Part shown: positions 10,361-21,270 of the stretch, piece after piece | Position numbering within the stretch: position 1 is the first letter of the stretch | How the letters are laid out: each line of letters starts with the position of its first letter | Source: Arcuatula senhousia | Lineage: Eukaryota > Mollusca > Bivalvia > Mytilida > Mytilidae | DNA length: 64,000 nucleotides | Reading direction: 5' to 3' | Assembly: GCA_963971305.1 (NCBI GenBank) | Contig: OZ020303.1 | Coordinates: 34,088,106-34,152,105 of the forward strand | The notes under the pieces: model-generated | What the model was told of the DNA's origin: nothing | Databases searched by the model: none | Seen by the model: only the letters and a program-made list of their open reading frames with translations | Program-made: the position numbers and the translations under genes

Positions 10361-12757
10361 ACCCAGGTAGCACGAACTCTTTTCGTAACATTTTAATAAA
10401 GGTTTATCTGGGGTTTTCTGTAACATTCTTATTAAAACATTTTAAAAACTTTTTAAAACATTTTACTTTTTAACGAAATGTTTTAAAAACAGTCCAGGAA
10501 CATTTTCAAAATCAGTGTAAAAAGGGTATACTGAAACATTTTTGAAAATGTTTCAATAATGCGAATAAAACATTTCCCTCGAATAGTTTCTTGTGCTGTT
10601 TGTAAAACATTCTTTTCAAATGTTTCAATAACATTTTCATTATGTTCACAGATATGTTCTGTTATAGTGAAAATAGCATGCCGATAAAACATTTTAATGA
10701 TATGTTTTTCTGACGTAAAAAAATATTTTGCTTGGAAAGTTTCTTGTGCTCTTTGTAAAACATTTTTGTCAAAGGTATTTTGAACATTTTCATTATGTTC
10801 ACTGATATGTATTGTTAATAAAAAGTAAAAACTTTATTCCGATAAAACATTTTAATGGGATGTTTGTACTATGTCATAAAATAATAATAAACAATTTTGG
10901 AAAATGTTATTAAAGTGTTTTTAAAACGTTTCATTAAAAAAAAATCGAGTTTTCATCTTTTCGATCATAAGAATATTCAAACATATTTTTGAATGGGATA
11001 ATAATGTTTTCAAATATCAAATTAAAACGTCTTAAATGCATGTTTTAAAAAGGTTAATATTTGTTTAATAACAACTTACAAATAAAACAATTTTCGTAAG
11101 GAAAAATGAAAACTGCCTTTTACAAATGATGATTTATTAATCTGCTTATATATAATATCACAGTGAAAAATGTAGTTAAAAAACATATTTTTATCCTAAT
11201 TCATCAACCATTAATATAAGTCCAGTTAAACTTATAATATACTTTTCTTCTTTTATAATTATTTTTTTTTGTGTGTTTTTATCTTCATATGCGTTTTTTT
11301 CATGTCCCAATATAAAAATTGACTATTATTATTGACCGATATTTGCATTTAGAATTTCTGCATGAAAGATAAAAACAAAAATAATAAACAGAATAAAGAG
11401 AATGGTAATCAATTTTGATAACTACACACTATTTATTGTTAACTGTCTTTGACATAACAGGAGTGATACTGTGACTAATTTGCTCCAGATGTTTGATTAG
11501 AAAATAATCTTTCGTCGCTATCAGTAAGATAACCATGGTAACAACCAGATATCTGTAAGTTTAATGGTGTGCCACATGCTATGTGTTAAAGTCTTAAAAC
11601 AAATCTTTATCGGTATTAGTGTATTGTCGTTCAAGAGAGAGGAAACACATCTTGATTCACAACTGTTATAGATTGTAAGTACAAAAGATTAGCTTTAAAT
11701 TCAGTAAAGAAAACATGTATAATACTGTTTTTATTAAAGATTAATTGCACATGTTTAACATTTAATGAGGATCCTTTATTGTGATTTGCATTTATTCAAA
11801 TAATTTTACAAAGAACTTTTTTATTAACTGCATTATTTTGTAGTAAATACTTTGAAATTTATGTTATCATATGTCATTTCAGTTTAAATAATTATAAGGT
11901 TTTTAAGAAATACAAATGACAACAAAGTTCCAGACATAAAATTTGAATTAAGAATGAATATTTTAGTGAGAGAAAGCAAACTTTTCTTTTTGTATAATAT
12001 TTAATCGCCGTGTACTTTATTTTCAGGTAAGATGAGAACAATGAAAAGAATTGAGGATTATAATTCCATATTCTCAAGAGGATACTTTTCATTCTAATTA
12101 TTATATTAAAATATGCTATGGATTTATAAATACATATCAATTTTCTCCTTAAAAAAAAACTTGTGTTGTTATGGACATAACTCTTATTTAGTTTTCTTAT
12201 TGCAATGCAATAAAAAATATGGCAAATTGTTCTTTGTCGAAGAGCATGCAAAAGTTTTGAATAGTCAACTTTTCTGGGGACAGCTGCACTTGGATTAGTT
12301 CGCTTTTTGACTTGGTTGTGATTTTCTGTATTATTTGCTCTTATATTTTGCCTTATTTCCTTTCAATTTCGTTGAATTTTACGATTGGATGTTCTTAGGT
12401 ATTGGTTAATTTTTCCAAACCCAAAGATTCTACGACAAAAATACATGAAAATCATCTCACAATAACATTTAAAAAACATTGCAAAATATGTTTTAAAAAT
12501 GTTTCGAAAAACGTTTAAAATATGTAGTATAAACATGCTTCTGCCATGTTTTGAAGATATGTTAATATAACATTTCTTGAAAATGTTTCAGAAAAACGTT
12601 TTCAAAACATTTTAGTAAACAGTTTTGTAAAACGTTTAATTTACATTTCTGCAACCATACACTTTCGCGTAAAAATAACATTTCAAAAAAATGTTTTCTA
12701 ACTCTTTTTGAAAACATTTTTTTCACGTTTTTTTCATGTTTCCGTTCTACCTGGGTT
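10361..12757. mobile_element. TIR element with many AAAATGTTTT-type subterminal motifs
   Basis: The ends are ACCCAGGTAG (10361-10370) and CTACCTGGGT (12748-12757), a 10-bp perfect terminal inverted repeat that continues imperfectly for several bases. About 600 bp inside the left end and 330 bp inside the right end are packed with near-palindromic AAAACATTTT/AAAATGTTTT words; the middle is not. No ORF of transposase size, so it is non-autonomous. The flanks are pieces of the 21-bp minisatellite motif. A 9-bp duplication is possible (TACTATATT versus TACTTATCT) but imperfect. Superfamily unknown. Confidence 0.6.
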
Positions 12758-14040
12758 ACTTATCTTGTGGTCCTCGTCTTCGGACGCTCATTCTCCCGTA
12801 AAATGTACATTAACGTCTGTCTTTGACTTCTGGGACCTGCAAGTGCGGCACTGTTTCCTTAGAATATCATTTTATTATATTTTTTGGAAAAAAATATTAT
12901 AGTTATAACATATTTTAGAGAAAAATTATTTGATTAGCCCAAGGTTAAGATAAAAAACCATTCGCCATATGTGGCATTTAATCCTTTTGTTATGTCCAAT
13001 GCACGCCGGTGCAATTTTAAAAATCTCTTAATAAATAAACATGGGTCCATCAGTTTTCAAACTTAGACATATTTTTGTAGACAGGTTCCACTTCCTGTTG
13101 AATCAATTTTTAGCACGTGATTTTGTTGGTTGCTTAGTAACGGGTATTCCGATGATGTCTCCTGAAAAAGCGTGTTACGTAACGGTTGCTAAAATTTTAT
13201 TGAAAATTTGACATGTGGCGTTAATACGCATGTGTACAAAATGATAGAACTGTGAAATGTAACATAATTGGCTGAAAATTTTTAAAATAATAACGTTTTT
13301 TGTTTTTTTTTTTACATTTAAATATGAGCGGACCTGCGACCCACAAATATATTTTCTGGAAACATTGGCTCTGGTATGACAAATTAACAGTTAAAATATT
13401 TTTTGTGGGTCGCTTGTCCGCTCATGGTTATTTTAGCCAAAAACATACAAAAATATACCTAATTTTGAGAAAAAGCCACTTTTTCATCAAGATTGATCAA
13501 ATTTTAAAATTAGATTTGATGTACTCTTTGTTTAAAACATTTAAATTTATAAACTTTCATCACTTAATATCAAATATATCAACATTTCACTTTTGAAAAT
13601 GGGACCAAAAAATAACCCTTATGATACCTTGTACCGTTGATTATTCATATAACGATCAAATTGATCGATTTCTAGAGAAGTTTATTACTTTAAAAGGGTA
13701 AACTAATAAAGCAAGTAAAAGTCAAACATACAGCATATCTTCCCAGCAGTACAAAATATTATGAACAGGTTTTTGAAATGTGGAAAAATATCAGTGATTT
13801 TAACGTTGACGTCAACGATGCGACGTCAAATTTAACAGGTTTGATTAAAGAATTGTTCATTGTTTGAAAACATATATCTCAGCTTTTATTTTAGCAGTGT
13901 TGCTCAAATTTGAAGGGAAACCTCCTAACATTCTAAACTTTCGTTAAACGAAAAATTGTCTAAAAAATCGAAAAATCAAAATTTTCATTTCTGACAAATG
14001 AAAATGTACATTTTACCGGAGAATTAGTGTTGAACAGATA
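12758..14040. other. No gene; contains a short inverted repeat at 13321-13430
   Basis: At 13324-13353 and 13394-13425 the sequence has inverted arms built on ATGAGCGGAC and GCGACCCACAAA separated by about 40 bp, a likely small hairpin MITE. The ORF at 13300-13596 runs through it and has no recognisable domain. The remainder is AT-rich without supported features. Confidence 0.5.
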
Positions 14041-14540
14041 CTGATCTTGTGGGAACAAGATACTATCTTATGGGAACGACATATTAAGGTGTTGGAAAGA
14101 GATACTATCTTGTTGGAACGACATATTAAGGTGTTGGAAAGAGATACTATCTTGTTGGAACGACATATTAAGGTGTTGGAAAGAGATACTATCTTGTTGG
14201 AACGACATATTAAGGTGTTGGAAAGAGATACTATCTTGTTGGAACGACATATTAAGGTGTTGGAAAGAGATACTATCTTGTGGGAACGACATATTAAGGT
14301 GTTGGAAAGAGATACTTATATCTTTTGGGAACGAGATACATATATGTTGTGGGGAAGAGATACATGTATTTATCTTTTGGGAACGAGATACGTATCTTGT
14401 GGGAACGAAATACTTATCTTATGGGAACGAGAGAATTATCTTGTGCGAACGATATATTTATCTTGTGGGAACGACATATTTCGGTGTGGGAACGACATAT
14501 TTTGTTGTGGGAACCACATATTAAGTTGTGGGAGTGACAT
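14041..14540 (+). repeat. 42-bp minisatellite built from a 21-bp unit
   Basis: The 42-bp unit contains 'gatactatcttgttggaacg' and 'acatattaaggtgttggaaa' and is almost identical through about five copies (roughly 14060-14300). It then decays into 21-bp units of the form 'gggaacgagatacttatctt' to about 14540. Because 42 and 21 are multiples of three, both strands stay open (plus strand 14-residue repeat DTILLERHIKVLER; minus strand MSFQQDSISFQHLN). I regard these ORFs as by-products of the repeat rather than genes. Confidence 0.85.
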
Positions 14541-15474
14541 GAAATAAAAATGTCACATGGTCTCATTCCACTTATGTAATTTTTGGTGGTTTTTTTTATT
14601 TATCTAGGCCTAGTTGTTTGTTGCTTTCAAATATTCAGGGTTTTTCACACGCGTAGGATATTTGGATCTTGGGTACCCAAAACAATAAAATAGTACGTGT
14701 GTACCAATAAAACCTTGTAGAGAAGGTGACGTCACGTAGTTTATCCTCTTGATTAAATGGCCTTGTAGCAAAATTAAAGCGTTGTTAATAATAATGTTGA
14801 AAATTATGTAAAAATGAAAAACATATTGCTTGGAACTTTGTTATAATTTTGATTTACCCTAATGCCCTGTTGTGGTTGTGTCACATCATACAATTATGTT
14901 CCTGTCACCAATCCTCTCGTATACTCAAATCAAATATCAAATCAAATTTAGTAGCACAAGTTAAGCCTAATGAAGGGCCAAAGGCTACAAACAATAAATT
15001 GACAAAAAATTATAATAGCATGTACAAATGAAACTTACGTGTCTCCTGTCCTCAGTGTCATTGACTGTTTTAAAAAGGATCCCAGAAATTTTCACTTCTT
15101 GAATATTATTTGGGTTTAAAATAAAATTTAGCTTTATTTCGTTTTGTGAAGAAGAATCAAAGTCAATTTTATCAAAATATATTTTCCTGTAATTTTTCTT
15201 GTATACTAAACAACACAAGAAACGCACCACGCACTTATATTCATTTCCTTTACAATAAAAGTTTAATAGCAAATAACTTTGAAAGTATATACATATACGA
15301 TATTGAGATGTGGAATAAGTGTACGCGACACAACAAACATAAACAAACAGCAATTCAAAAAATCACAACGGAAAACTGAATGATCTAAGATTTCGACACA
15401 GCATGTTCTAGGCCCATAACTGCATCGCTGCAAATTTTGAGAAATTCTGATTTTTCGGGGTTTTTTTTAATAAG
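14541..15474. other. No gene recognised
   Basis: AT-rich sequence. The overlapping ORFs at 14985-15353 and 15146-15379 lie on opposite strands and show no family resemblance. Confidence 0.4.
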
Positions 15475-16004
15475 AACAAGAGGCTCCCAAGAGCCTGAAT
15501 CGCTCACCTGGGCTTGATGTCCACCCTATAAAATTTTTTCTAGAGCTAATGAGCTGAACATTTCAGCAAGTAACAGCTTTTCTCCATCTACTATAGTTTC
15601 ATTCTGTAGCCATAGGCCCAAATCATGAAAAAATGTTATTCTAGGGGCCAAAACCCCTATAAGGGGTCATCTGACAACTTCGACCCTGTGAAAACTTTTG
15701 TAGCGCTAAATGAACTGAACATTTAAGCAAGCAACAGCTTTTCTTTATCAGCTATAGTTTTCATTTAAAAGGCCAAAAACATGAAAAAAATGTTATTTTA
15801 AGGGCCGTAACCCCTATATGGAGTCATCTGACAACTATCACCCTATGAAGACTTTTGTAGAGCTAAATAAACTCAACATTTAAGCAAGCAACAGCTATTC
15901 TCTATCTGCTATAGTTTTCATTCTATAGGCCAAAAACATGAAAAAACGTCATTTTAGGGGCCGTTACCCCTATAAGGGGTAATCTGACAAATTTGATCTT
16001 ATGG

Positions 16005-16508
16005 AGACGCAGGGAAATTTTGCTTTTGTACATTTATTTAAATCAATTCAATATGTGGATCGTGTCATTTTGGCACATGTTCCATATTCTTTCGTTTTTA
16101 ATATTATTTCAGAGTTTGGCTTTAGTGCCGTGTGGAGGTCGTAGAAAGCTTCCCCGTGCTTCAGTTGTATGCTCTTATATATTTTCGATTACTGGAATAT
16201 GTGTTGGAAAGACACAGTTTACATATTTCCAAAATTTGACAACGTTTGGCTGTTTCTTTAAAAATTGATAAATTTATCTGTTTGGTCATTGTTTTAATAT
16301 TTTTTGGCTTTTTTTTTTTTTTTTTTTTTTATCAAATGTAATATTCTACCGGTTTTCCAAGTTTTCTACTCCTAGCGTGTCTGATGAAGGTTAATCCAGA
16401 AAAGCGCTTCACACGCAGGGAAATTTTGCTTTTGTACATTTATTTAAATCAATTCAATATGTGGATCGTGTCTTTTTGGCACATGTTCCATATTCTTTCG
16501 TTTTTAAT
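16005..16508 (+). mobile_element. Retrozyme-like insertion: 1.25 units of a 406-nt repeat
   Basis: The segment starting ACGCAGGGAAATTTTGC at 16007 recurs at 16413 and stays identical for about 93 nt except one base (16061-16062 region, a versus t), so the repeat period is 406 nt. The insertion interrupts a family A core unit cleanly: the left flank is '...tatggag(ac)' and the right flank resumes 'tttgtagagc'. The unit start coincides within two bases with the cleavage position predicted for the hammerhead motif at 16371-16420. A sequence longer than one unit that begins at the cleavage site is what reverse transcription of a ribozyme-processed circular or multimeric RNA would give. A short poly-T tract lies at about 16311-16330. 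No coding capacity; the ORF at 15993-16268 is incidental. Confidence 0.65.
16371..16420 (+). ncRNA. Hammerhead ribozyme motif (type I), possibly weakened
   Basis: The core is CTGATGA (16381-16387) and GAAA (16399-16402). Stem I pairs GCGTGT (16375-16380) with ACACGC (16411-16416), six perfect pairs, then an A-A mismatch and three further pairs (CCT with GGG, including U-G). Stem III is the short palindrome AAGCGCTT (16402-16409), as in ribozymes of Penelope-like elements and animal retrozymes that act as dimers. Cleavage would follow C16410. The weak point is stem II: only GG/CC plus an A-A opposition next to the core where G-C is preferred, so activity may be reduced. Confidence 0.6.
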
Positions 16509-17432
16509 TTTGTAGAGCTAAATGAACTGAACATTTAAACAAGCAACAGCTTCTCTCTATCTGCTATAGTTTTCATTCCATAGGCCAAAAACATGAAAGA
16601 ACGTTATTTTAGGGGCCGAAACCCCTATAAGGTGACATCTGACAACTTCCATCCTATGGAATTTTTTTGTAGAGCTAAATAAGCTGATCATTTAAGCAAG
16701 CAACAGCGTCTCTCTATCTGCTATAGTTTTCATTCTATAGGCCAAAAACATGAAAGAACGTTATTTTAGGGACCGAAACCCCTATAAGGGGACATCTGAC
16801 AACTCCCACCCAATGGATTTTTTTGTAGAGCTAAATAAGCTGATCATTTAAGCAAGCAACAAATATGAAAAAAACGTTAAATTAGGGGCTGTAACCCCTT
16901 TAAGGGGTCATCTGACAACTTCGACCCTTTAAAGACTTTTGTAGGGCTAAATGAGCTGAACATTTAAGCAAGCAACAACTTTTCTCTATCTGTCATAGTT
17001 TTCATTCTATAAGCCAAAGACATGAAAAAATGCTATTTTTCACCTTTAAGGGGCCGTTACTCCTATAAGGGGTCATCTGACAACTTCGACTCATTAAAGA
17101 CTTTTGTAGAGCTTTTGATGCTGAAGCAGTAGCGTGGCATCATATTTCATCTATCTCTTATACTTTTTGATTTACAAGCCAAAAACAGGAGTCTGACCCC
17201 CCTGGTCTATTTTTAGTAACGGCGGCCATGTTGATTAGACAGCGGTCACCATTTGTGCAATCTTGGTAGAGGACATCCCATAGATGTAGTGTGCAAAGTT
17301 TCAAAGCAATCCCTTCAGTCGTTTCGGAGGAGAAGATTTTCAAAGAAAAGTTAACGACGACGACGGACGACGACGACGGATGCCAAGTGATGGCAATAGC
17401 TCACCTGGACCGAAAAGGTCCAGGTGAGCTAA

Positions 17433-17668
17433 AAATGAGTTCTTGAACCCAAAAATTAAAAATTCGCCAATTTCAAGAAAATTTTGTGCCTTTTTAAACG
17501 TGTAACGAGAAAACGATGGAGAAAGCTTTATTTTCACAAAAACTGGTCAACCTTTTTTGAAACATGCATTTTCAAATTGACCGATCTAATACTTCTTTTT
17601 TTTAGTTGGTTACTGTTAATTGCAAAAATAGAGGCTTGGTTTTTATTATATCTCCCAAACGCTATGTT
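17433..17668. other. Spacer between family A copy 2 and the G-rich array
   Basis: No feature recognised apart from AT-rich sequence. The word 'tctcccaaacg' near 17651 recurs inverted ('cgtttgggagatat') near 19924. Confidence 0.35.
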
Positions 17669-17935
17669 TGAAGGGGCGGACAGGGGGGACGGGGGTACGG
17701 GGGTTGAGGAGGCGGGGAGTGAGTGTAGAAGGGGTGGGAGCGGGGATAGAGGGGGCGGGGAACGGGGATGGAAGGGGCGAACAAGGGGGACGGGGTACCG
17801 GGGTTGAGGTGGCGGGGAGCGGAGGTGGAGGGGGCGGGAAGCGGGGATGGAGGGGCGGGAAGCGGGGCTGGAGGGGCGGGGATGGAGGGGCGGGAAGCGG
17901 GGGTGGAGGGGCGGGGAGCGGGGGAAGAGAACTCT
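17669..17935 (+). repeat. G-rich minisatellite with G-quadruplex potential
   Basis: Almost pure purine on the plus strand, built on words such as GGAGGGGCGGG, AAGCGGGGATGG and GGGGCGGGGAGCGGGG in irregular tandem copies. It is strikingly G/C-rich against AT-rich surroundings. All overlapping ORFs (proline-rich on the minus strand, glycine-rich on the plus strand) follow from the repeat and are not genes. Dense runs of four G's imply G-quadruplex potential on the plus strand. Confidence 0.8.
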
Positions 17936-18068
17936 CCTGTCCACCCACCCATGTTTGGGACATATATTGTTTTTACTCTACTAGGGTTTAAAAAAAAATC
18001 TTCCGTTCATGAACTTGTCCGCATGCGGTTTTTCAAAAACTACTCAATGGATCGTAATGAAACACCTA

Positions 18069-19271
18069 GGTGAACATACAATACTCACTGACTGTCAACA
18101 TGGCTTCCGGGCAAGAAGAAGTTGCGAAACTCAGCTACTTACTTTAACCCACGAGTTGGCAAAATCCCTAGACAAAGGTATTCAAGAAGATCTCATCATC
18201 TTAGACTTCTCTAAAGCCTTTGATAAGGTTCCACATAAGTGACTTCTATCAAAACTGGATTTTTATGGAATTCGTGGCACAACACATGGCTGGATTAAAG
18301 CGTTTCTATCAGACAGAAAACAACAAGTCATCGTCGATGGGGCAACATCTGATAAAGCACCAGTTGTCAGCGGGGTTCCACAAGGAACTGTGCTCGGACC
18401 ATTACTCTTCCTCATTTCATTAATGATTTGCCAGAATGCGTAACATCTAGGACTCGACTTTTTGCCGATGATGCTATTGTATATAGAGAAATAAGATGTG
18501 ACAAGGATTGTGAGGATCTACAAGCTGACCTTATTGCCTTAGCAAAATGGGAAGAACTTTGGGGAATGTCATTCCACCCCGATAAGTGCAACGTCCTTAG
18601 AGTAACACGATCTAAGAAACCAAGGATATTCGACTACCAACTAAAAGGTCACACATTAGAAGCTGCAGAAACAACAAAGTACTTAGGAGTTGACCTAAGC
18701 CACAGCTTATCTTGGAACCACCACATAGACAGGGCAGTAAAGAAAGGAAACAGCATGCTGGGTTTCCTAAAAAGAAATCTAAGGATCAATAGCCAGGAAA
18801 CAAAGTCAGCAGCATTCTTCACACTTGTACGACCAAACTTAGAGTACTGTGCCTCTATCTGGAATCCCTACAGCCACCAATCAATACAGAAACTGGAAAT
18901 GGTACAACGACGAGCCGCCAGATATGCCACAAACAGACGGATACAGGAACACCAGCAGCGTAACTGACATGATAGAAAGCTAAGAGTGGGAGACACTAGA
19001 ATCACGAAGAACAAAGATTCAACTGACCATGTTTTTTAAGTTAGTACACGATCTTGTTGATATTCCATCATCAGACTACATCATACCATCATACAGTAGG
19101 ACAAGATCTAACCACTCCAAGAAGTACCAACAATACCATACCAGGTCAGATGCTTACAAGTACAGCTTCTTCCCTCGAACGATCCGCATCTGGAACCAAC
19201 TGCCAACTTCTATTGCTGAGACCCCCGACTTGGTATCTTTCAAGCGGGGGCTATCATCTGTTACTTTCTAG
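18069..19271 (+). pseudogene. 5'-truncated non-LTR retrotransposon, reverse transcriptase and C-terminal region
   Basis: Jockey/CR1-group reverse transcriptase. Recognisable blocks are QHGFRARRSCETQL, LDFSKAFDKVPHK (18180-18239), VSGVPQGTVLGPLLF (18369-18413), the active-site FADD (18461-18472), TTKYLGVDLSHSLSWNHHI, and the C-terminal block SFFPRTIRIWNQLP...SFKRGLSSVTF ending at TAG 19269-19271. It is dead: an in-frame TGA at 18240-18242 after the PHK block, a one-base loss near 18413-18416, a frameshift near 18940 and a TAA at 18981-18983. The endonuclease part is missing. The 3' UTR continues perhaps to about 19480; I see no clear tail repeat. Confidence 0.85.
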
Positions 19272-19938
19272 TTTGCTTTGGTCCATATTGTAAGTAAGTC
19301 CTAATGAAGATTAGAGCTATGCCGGTTGGGTGTATGCCCAGGGGCCGCTACGGTAGCCGGATTGGTCTAATCAGAAGGACCGAAAATGCAATATGGAATT
19401 TGTTTCTGTCCTTTAACTCTTTCTTTTCTCTGCAGTACAGTTAGATACCCTATTATTCTTCTTCAGCTCATAACTTTATCAGTTTAAATTTTGTTATTCT
19501 AACCGCCCACGCCTCTGCGTATAAGTTATTCCGAAACATAATGGTCTATCAAGACAGTGTTTTGTACCACATAGATGTAGAGCTGTAGAAATTTTGTATG
19601 GTGATAGAGAGCCACTCATAGGTGTGCAAGCAAAAATCAGAATTTTAAAAATGGCTGCCGTTTCCATGGGAACAAGGAAAAGGTCATAATTTAGGAAATT
19701 GCAAATATCTCGGTAACCTAGGTGCGTAGGGTTGTTAATAGAGCAAAAGAAGCTCTTGAATGAAAATTTTGAAACGATATTTACGGTTTTCGAATTATTA
19801 ACGAAAACGTGATATTTCAGGTTCAAAAATGAGCAATTTGTCAAAATGTTTCAATCTCAACATAACTTGATATATGTTTATAGGATATGATGTCAAAATT
19901 AAGGTAAAACGGCAATATGCGTACGTTTGGGAGATATC
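19272..19938. other. Retrotransposon 3' region and unassigned sequence
   Basis: Positions 19272 to roughly 19480 are probably the retrotransposon's 3' untranslated part. The ORF at 19494-19844 (minus strand) has no recognisable domain. Confidence 0.35.
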
Positions 19939-20226
19939 TATAAACCCCCATTCATAAGAGAGAGGGCTATATTGCAATCACCTTGTCCGTCTGTCCGTCC
20001 GGTTCAATTTCTCTGCTTCTACTGGATGGATTGGTTTCAAATTTGGTACACAGCTTCAGCATAATGAGTTATACCATGCCTCCCCTTTCCAGGTCAGTCC
20101 ATCATCTTCTTCCTTTTTTTCTGAGCCGACTCAGACTTTTTTAGGATAAAAAATTTGAAATATGAAATTTTTCGTAACAGATTTCTGGGCTTCTACTAAA
20201 TGGATTGGTTTCAAATTTGGTACATA

Positions 20227-21270
20227 CGTTTCTAACCGCTGTACGGTAAACGTACGTCAAATTATTGTAAAAACATATGTCAGACGTACGTTTTTTTAAA
20301 CGTGCGGTAAACATACGTTTACCATACGTCAGACATATAGTTTCCTAAAATGTATGAAGTTAGTCAGTTATTTATTTAGTGTGTTTTATCATAAAAATAA
20401 TGCCAAGATAAACAAGAGTTGCACTAAGTCCTGCTAAGCATACCCCCACTCGACCATTCAGAAATCAGGAAGTAGATGACCGACTGACCTGAAAAAGGGA
20501 GGCACGGTACAACTCATCATGCTAAAGCTGTATACCATATTCCAAATCAATCCCTTTTGTAGAAGCCGAGAAATCTGTTATGAAAAATTGTATATTTTTG
20601 ACCCATAAAAAGTCTAAGTCGGTTCGGAAAACAGGTAGTAGATGATGGACTGACCTGGAAAGGGGAGGCACGGTATAACTAATCATGCTGAAGCTGTGTA
20701 CCAAATTTGAAACCAATCCATCCAGTAGAATCCAAGAAATCTGTTACAAAAAATTTCACATTTCAAATTTTTTACCCTAAAAAGTCTAAGTTGGCTCGGC
20801 AAACAGTAAGTAGATGATGGACTAATCTGGAAAGGGGAGGCACGGTACAACTCATCATGTTGAAGCTATGTACCAAACTTGAAACCAACCCATCAAGTAG
20901 AAGCCGAGAAATCTGTTACGAAAAATTTCACATTTCAATTTTTTTACCCTAAAAAAGTCTAAGTCGGCTCAGAAAACAAGAAGTGGATGATGGACTGACC
21001 TGAAAACAGGAGGCATGGTATAACTCATCATGCTAAAGCTGTGTACCAAATTTAAAACCAATACATCCAGTAGAAGCAGAGAAATTGAACCGGACGGACA
21101 GACGGACGGACAAGGTGATTGCAATATAGCCCCCTCTCTTACGAGTGGGGGTATAATTTTTAACGTGCGTCAGACGTACAATGTACGCGGTTAGAAACGC
21201 CAATTTAATATGCATCAGATGACATGCGTTTAACGTACGCCAGACGCACGTTTAACGCAGTCAACATTTT
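20227..21270. mobile_element. Insertion within element D, with inverted CGTTTCTAACCGC arms
   Basis: CGTTTCTAACCGCTGTAC at 20227-20244 is matched by the reverse complement at 21183-21199 (GTACGCGGTTAGAAACG). Both ends are rich in ACGTACG, CAGACGT and AAACG words (20240-20340 and 21160-21260), and between them lies another, opposite-orientation D element (20411-21156). Host D sequence resumes with GTACACAGCTTC at 21276, and 'gtaca' occurs at both junctions, a possible 5-bp target duplication. The exact ends are uncertain. Confidence 0.45.
20411..21156 (+). mobile_element. Hairpin-ended element family D, copy 2 (complete)
   Basis: Begins AACAAGAGTTGCACTAAG, followed by TACCCCCACTCG, and ends CTTACGAGTGGGGGTATAAT, so the left subterminal motif is the reverse complement of the right end. 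Between them are about four units with 'agaagccgagaaatctgtta', 'aagtctaagtcggctcgg' and 'gtagatgatggactgacctg'. The 3' part has GGACGGACAGACGGACGG. The first eight bases, AACAAGAG, are shared with family A. Confidence 0.7.

Larger units (their letters stand above)
15475..17432 (+). mobile_element. Hairpin-ended tandem-core element, family A copy 2, carrying an insertion
   Basis: Same ends as copy 1: AACAAGAGGCTCCCAAGAGCC with CGCTCACCTGG on the left, and GGACC-GAAAA-GGTCC with CCAGGTGAGCTAA on the right. The core is the same 'tagagctaaatgagctgaac ... cccctataagg' tandem unit. The array is interrupted at 16005-16508 by a different sequence (see the retrozyme-like insertion). The tail has a GACGACGACGG stretch like copy 1. 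Confidence 0.75.

Noticed and set aside
14047..14547. 166-codon ORF with a 14-residue repeat (and a minus-strand counterpart)
   Set aside because: Both follow from a 42-bp tandem array, where any open unit stays open; there is no start context, domain or splice evidence.
16005..16508. LTR-type miniature retrotransposon (TRIM) explanation for the 95-bp direct repeats
   Set aside because: No primer-binding site, polypurine tract, TG...CA ends or target duplication; the ribozyme-defined unit boundary explains the repeat better.
17534..18073. Proline-rich and glycine-rich ORFs of about 100-136 codons
   Set aside because: Products of the G-rich array on both strands; no constant domain.
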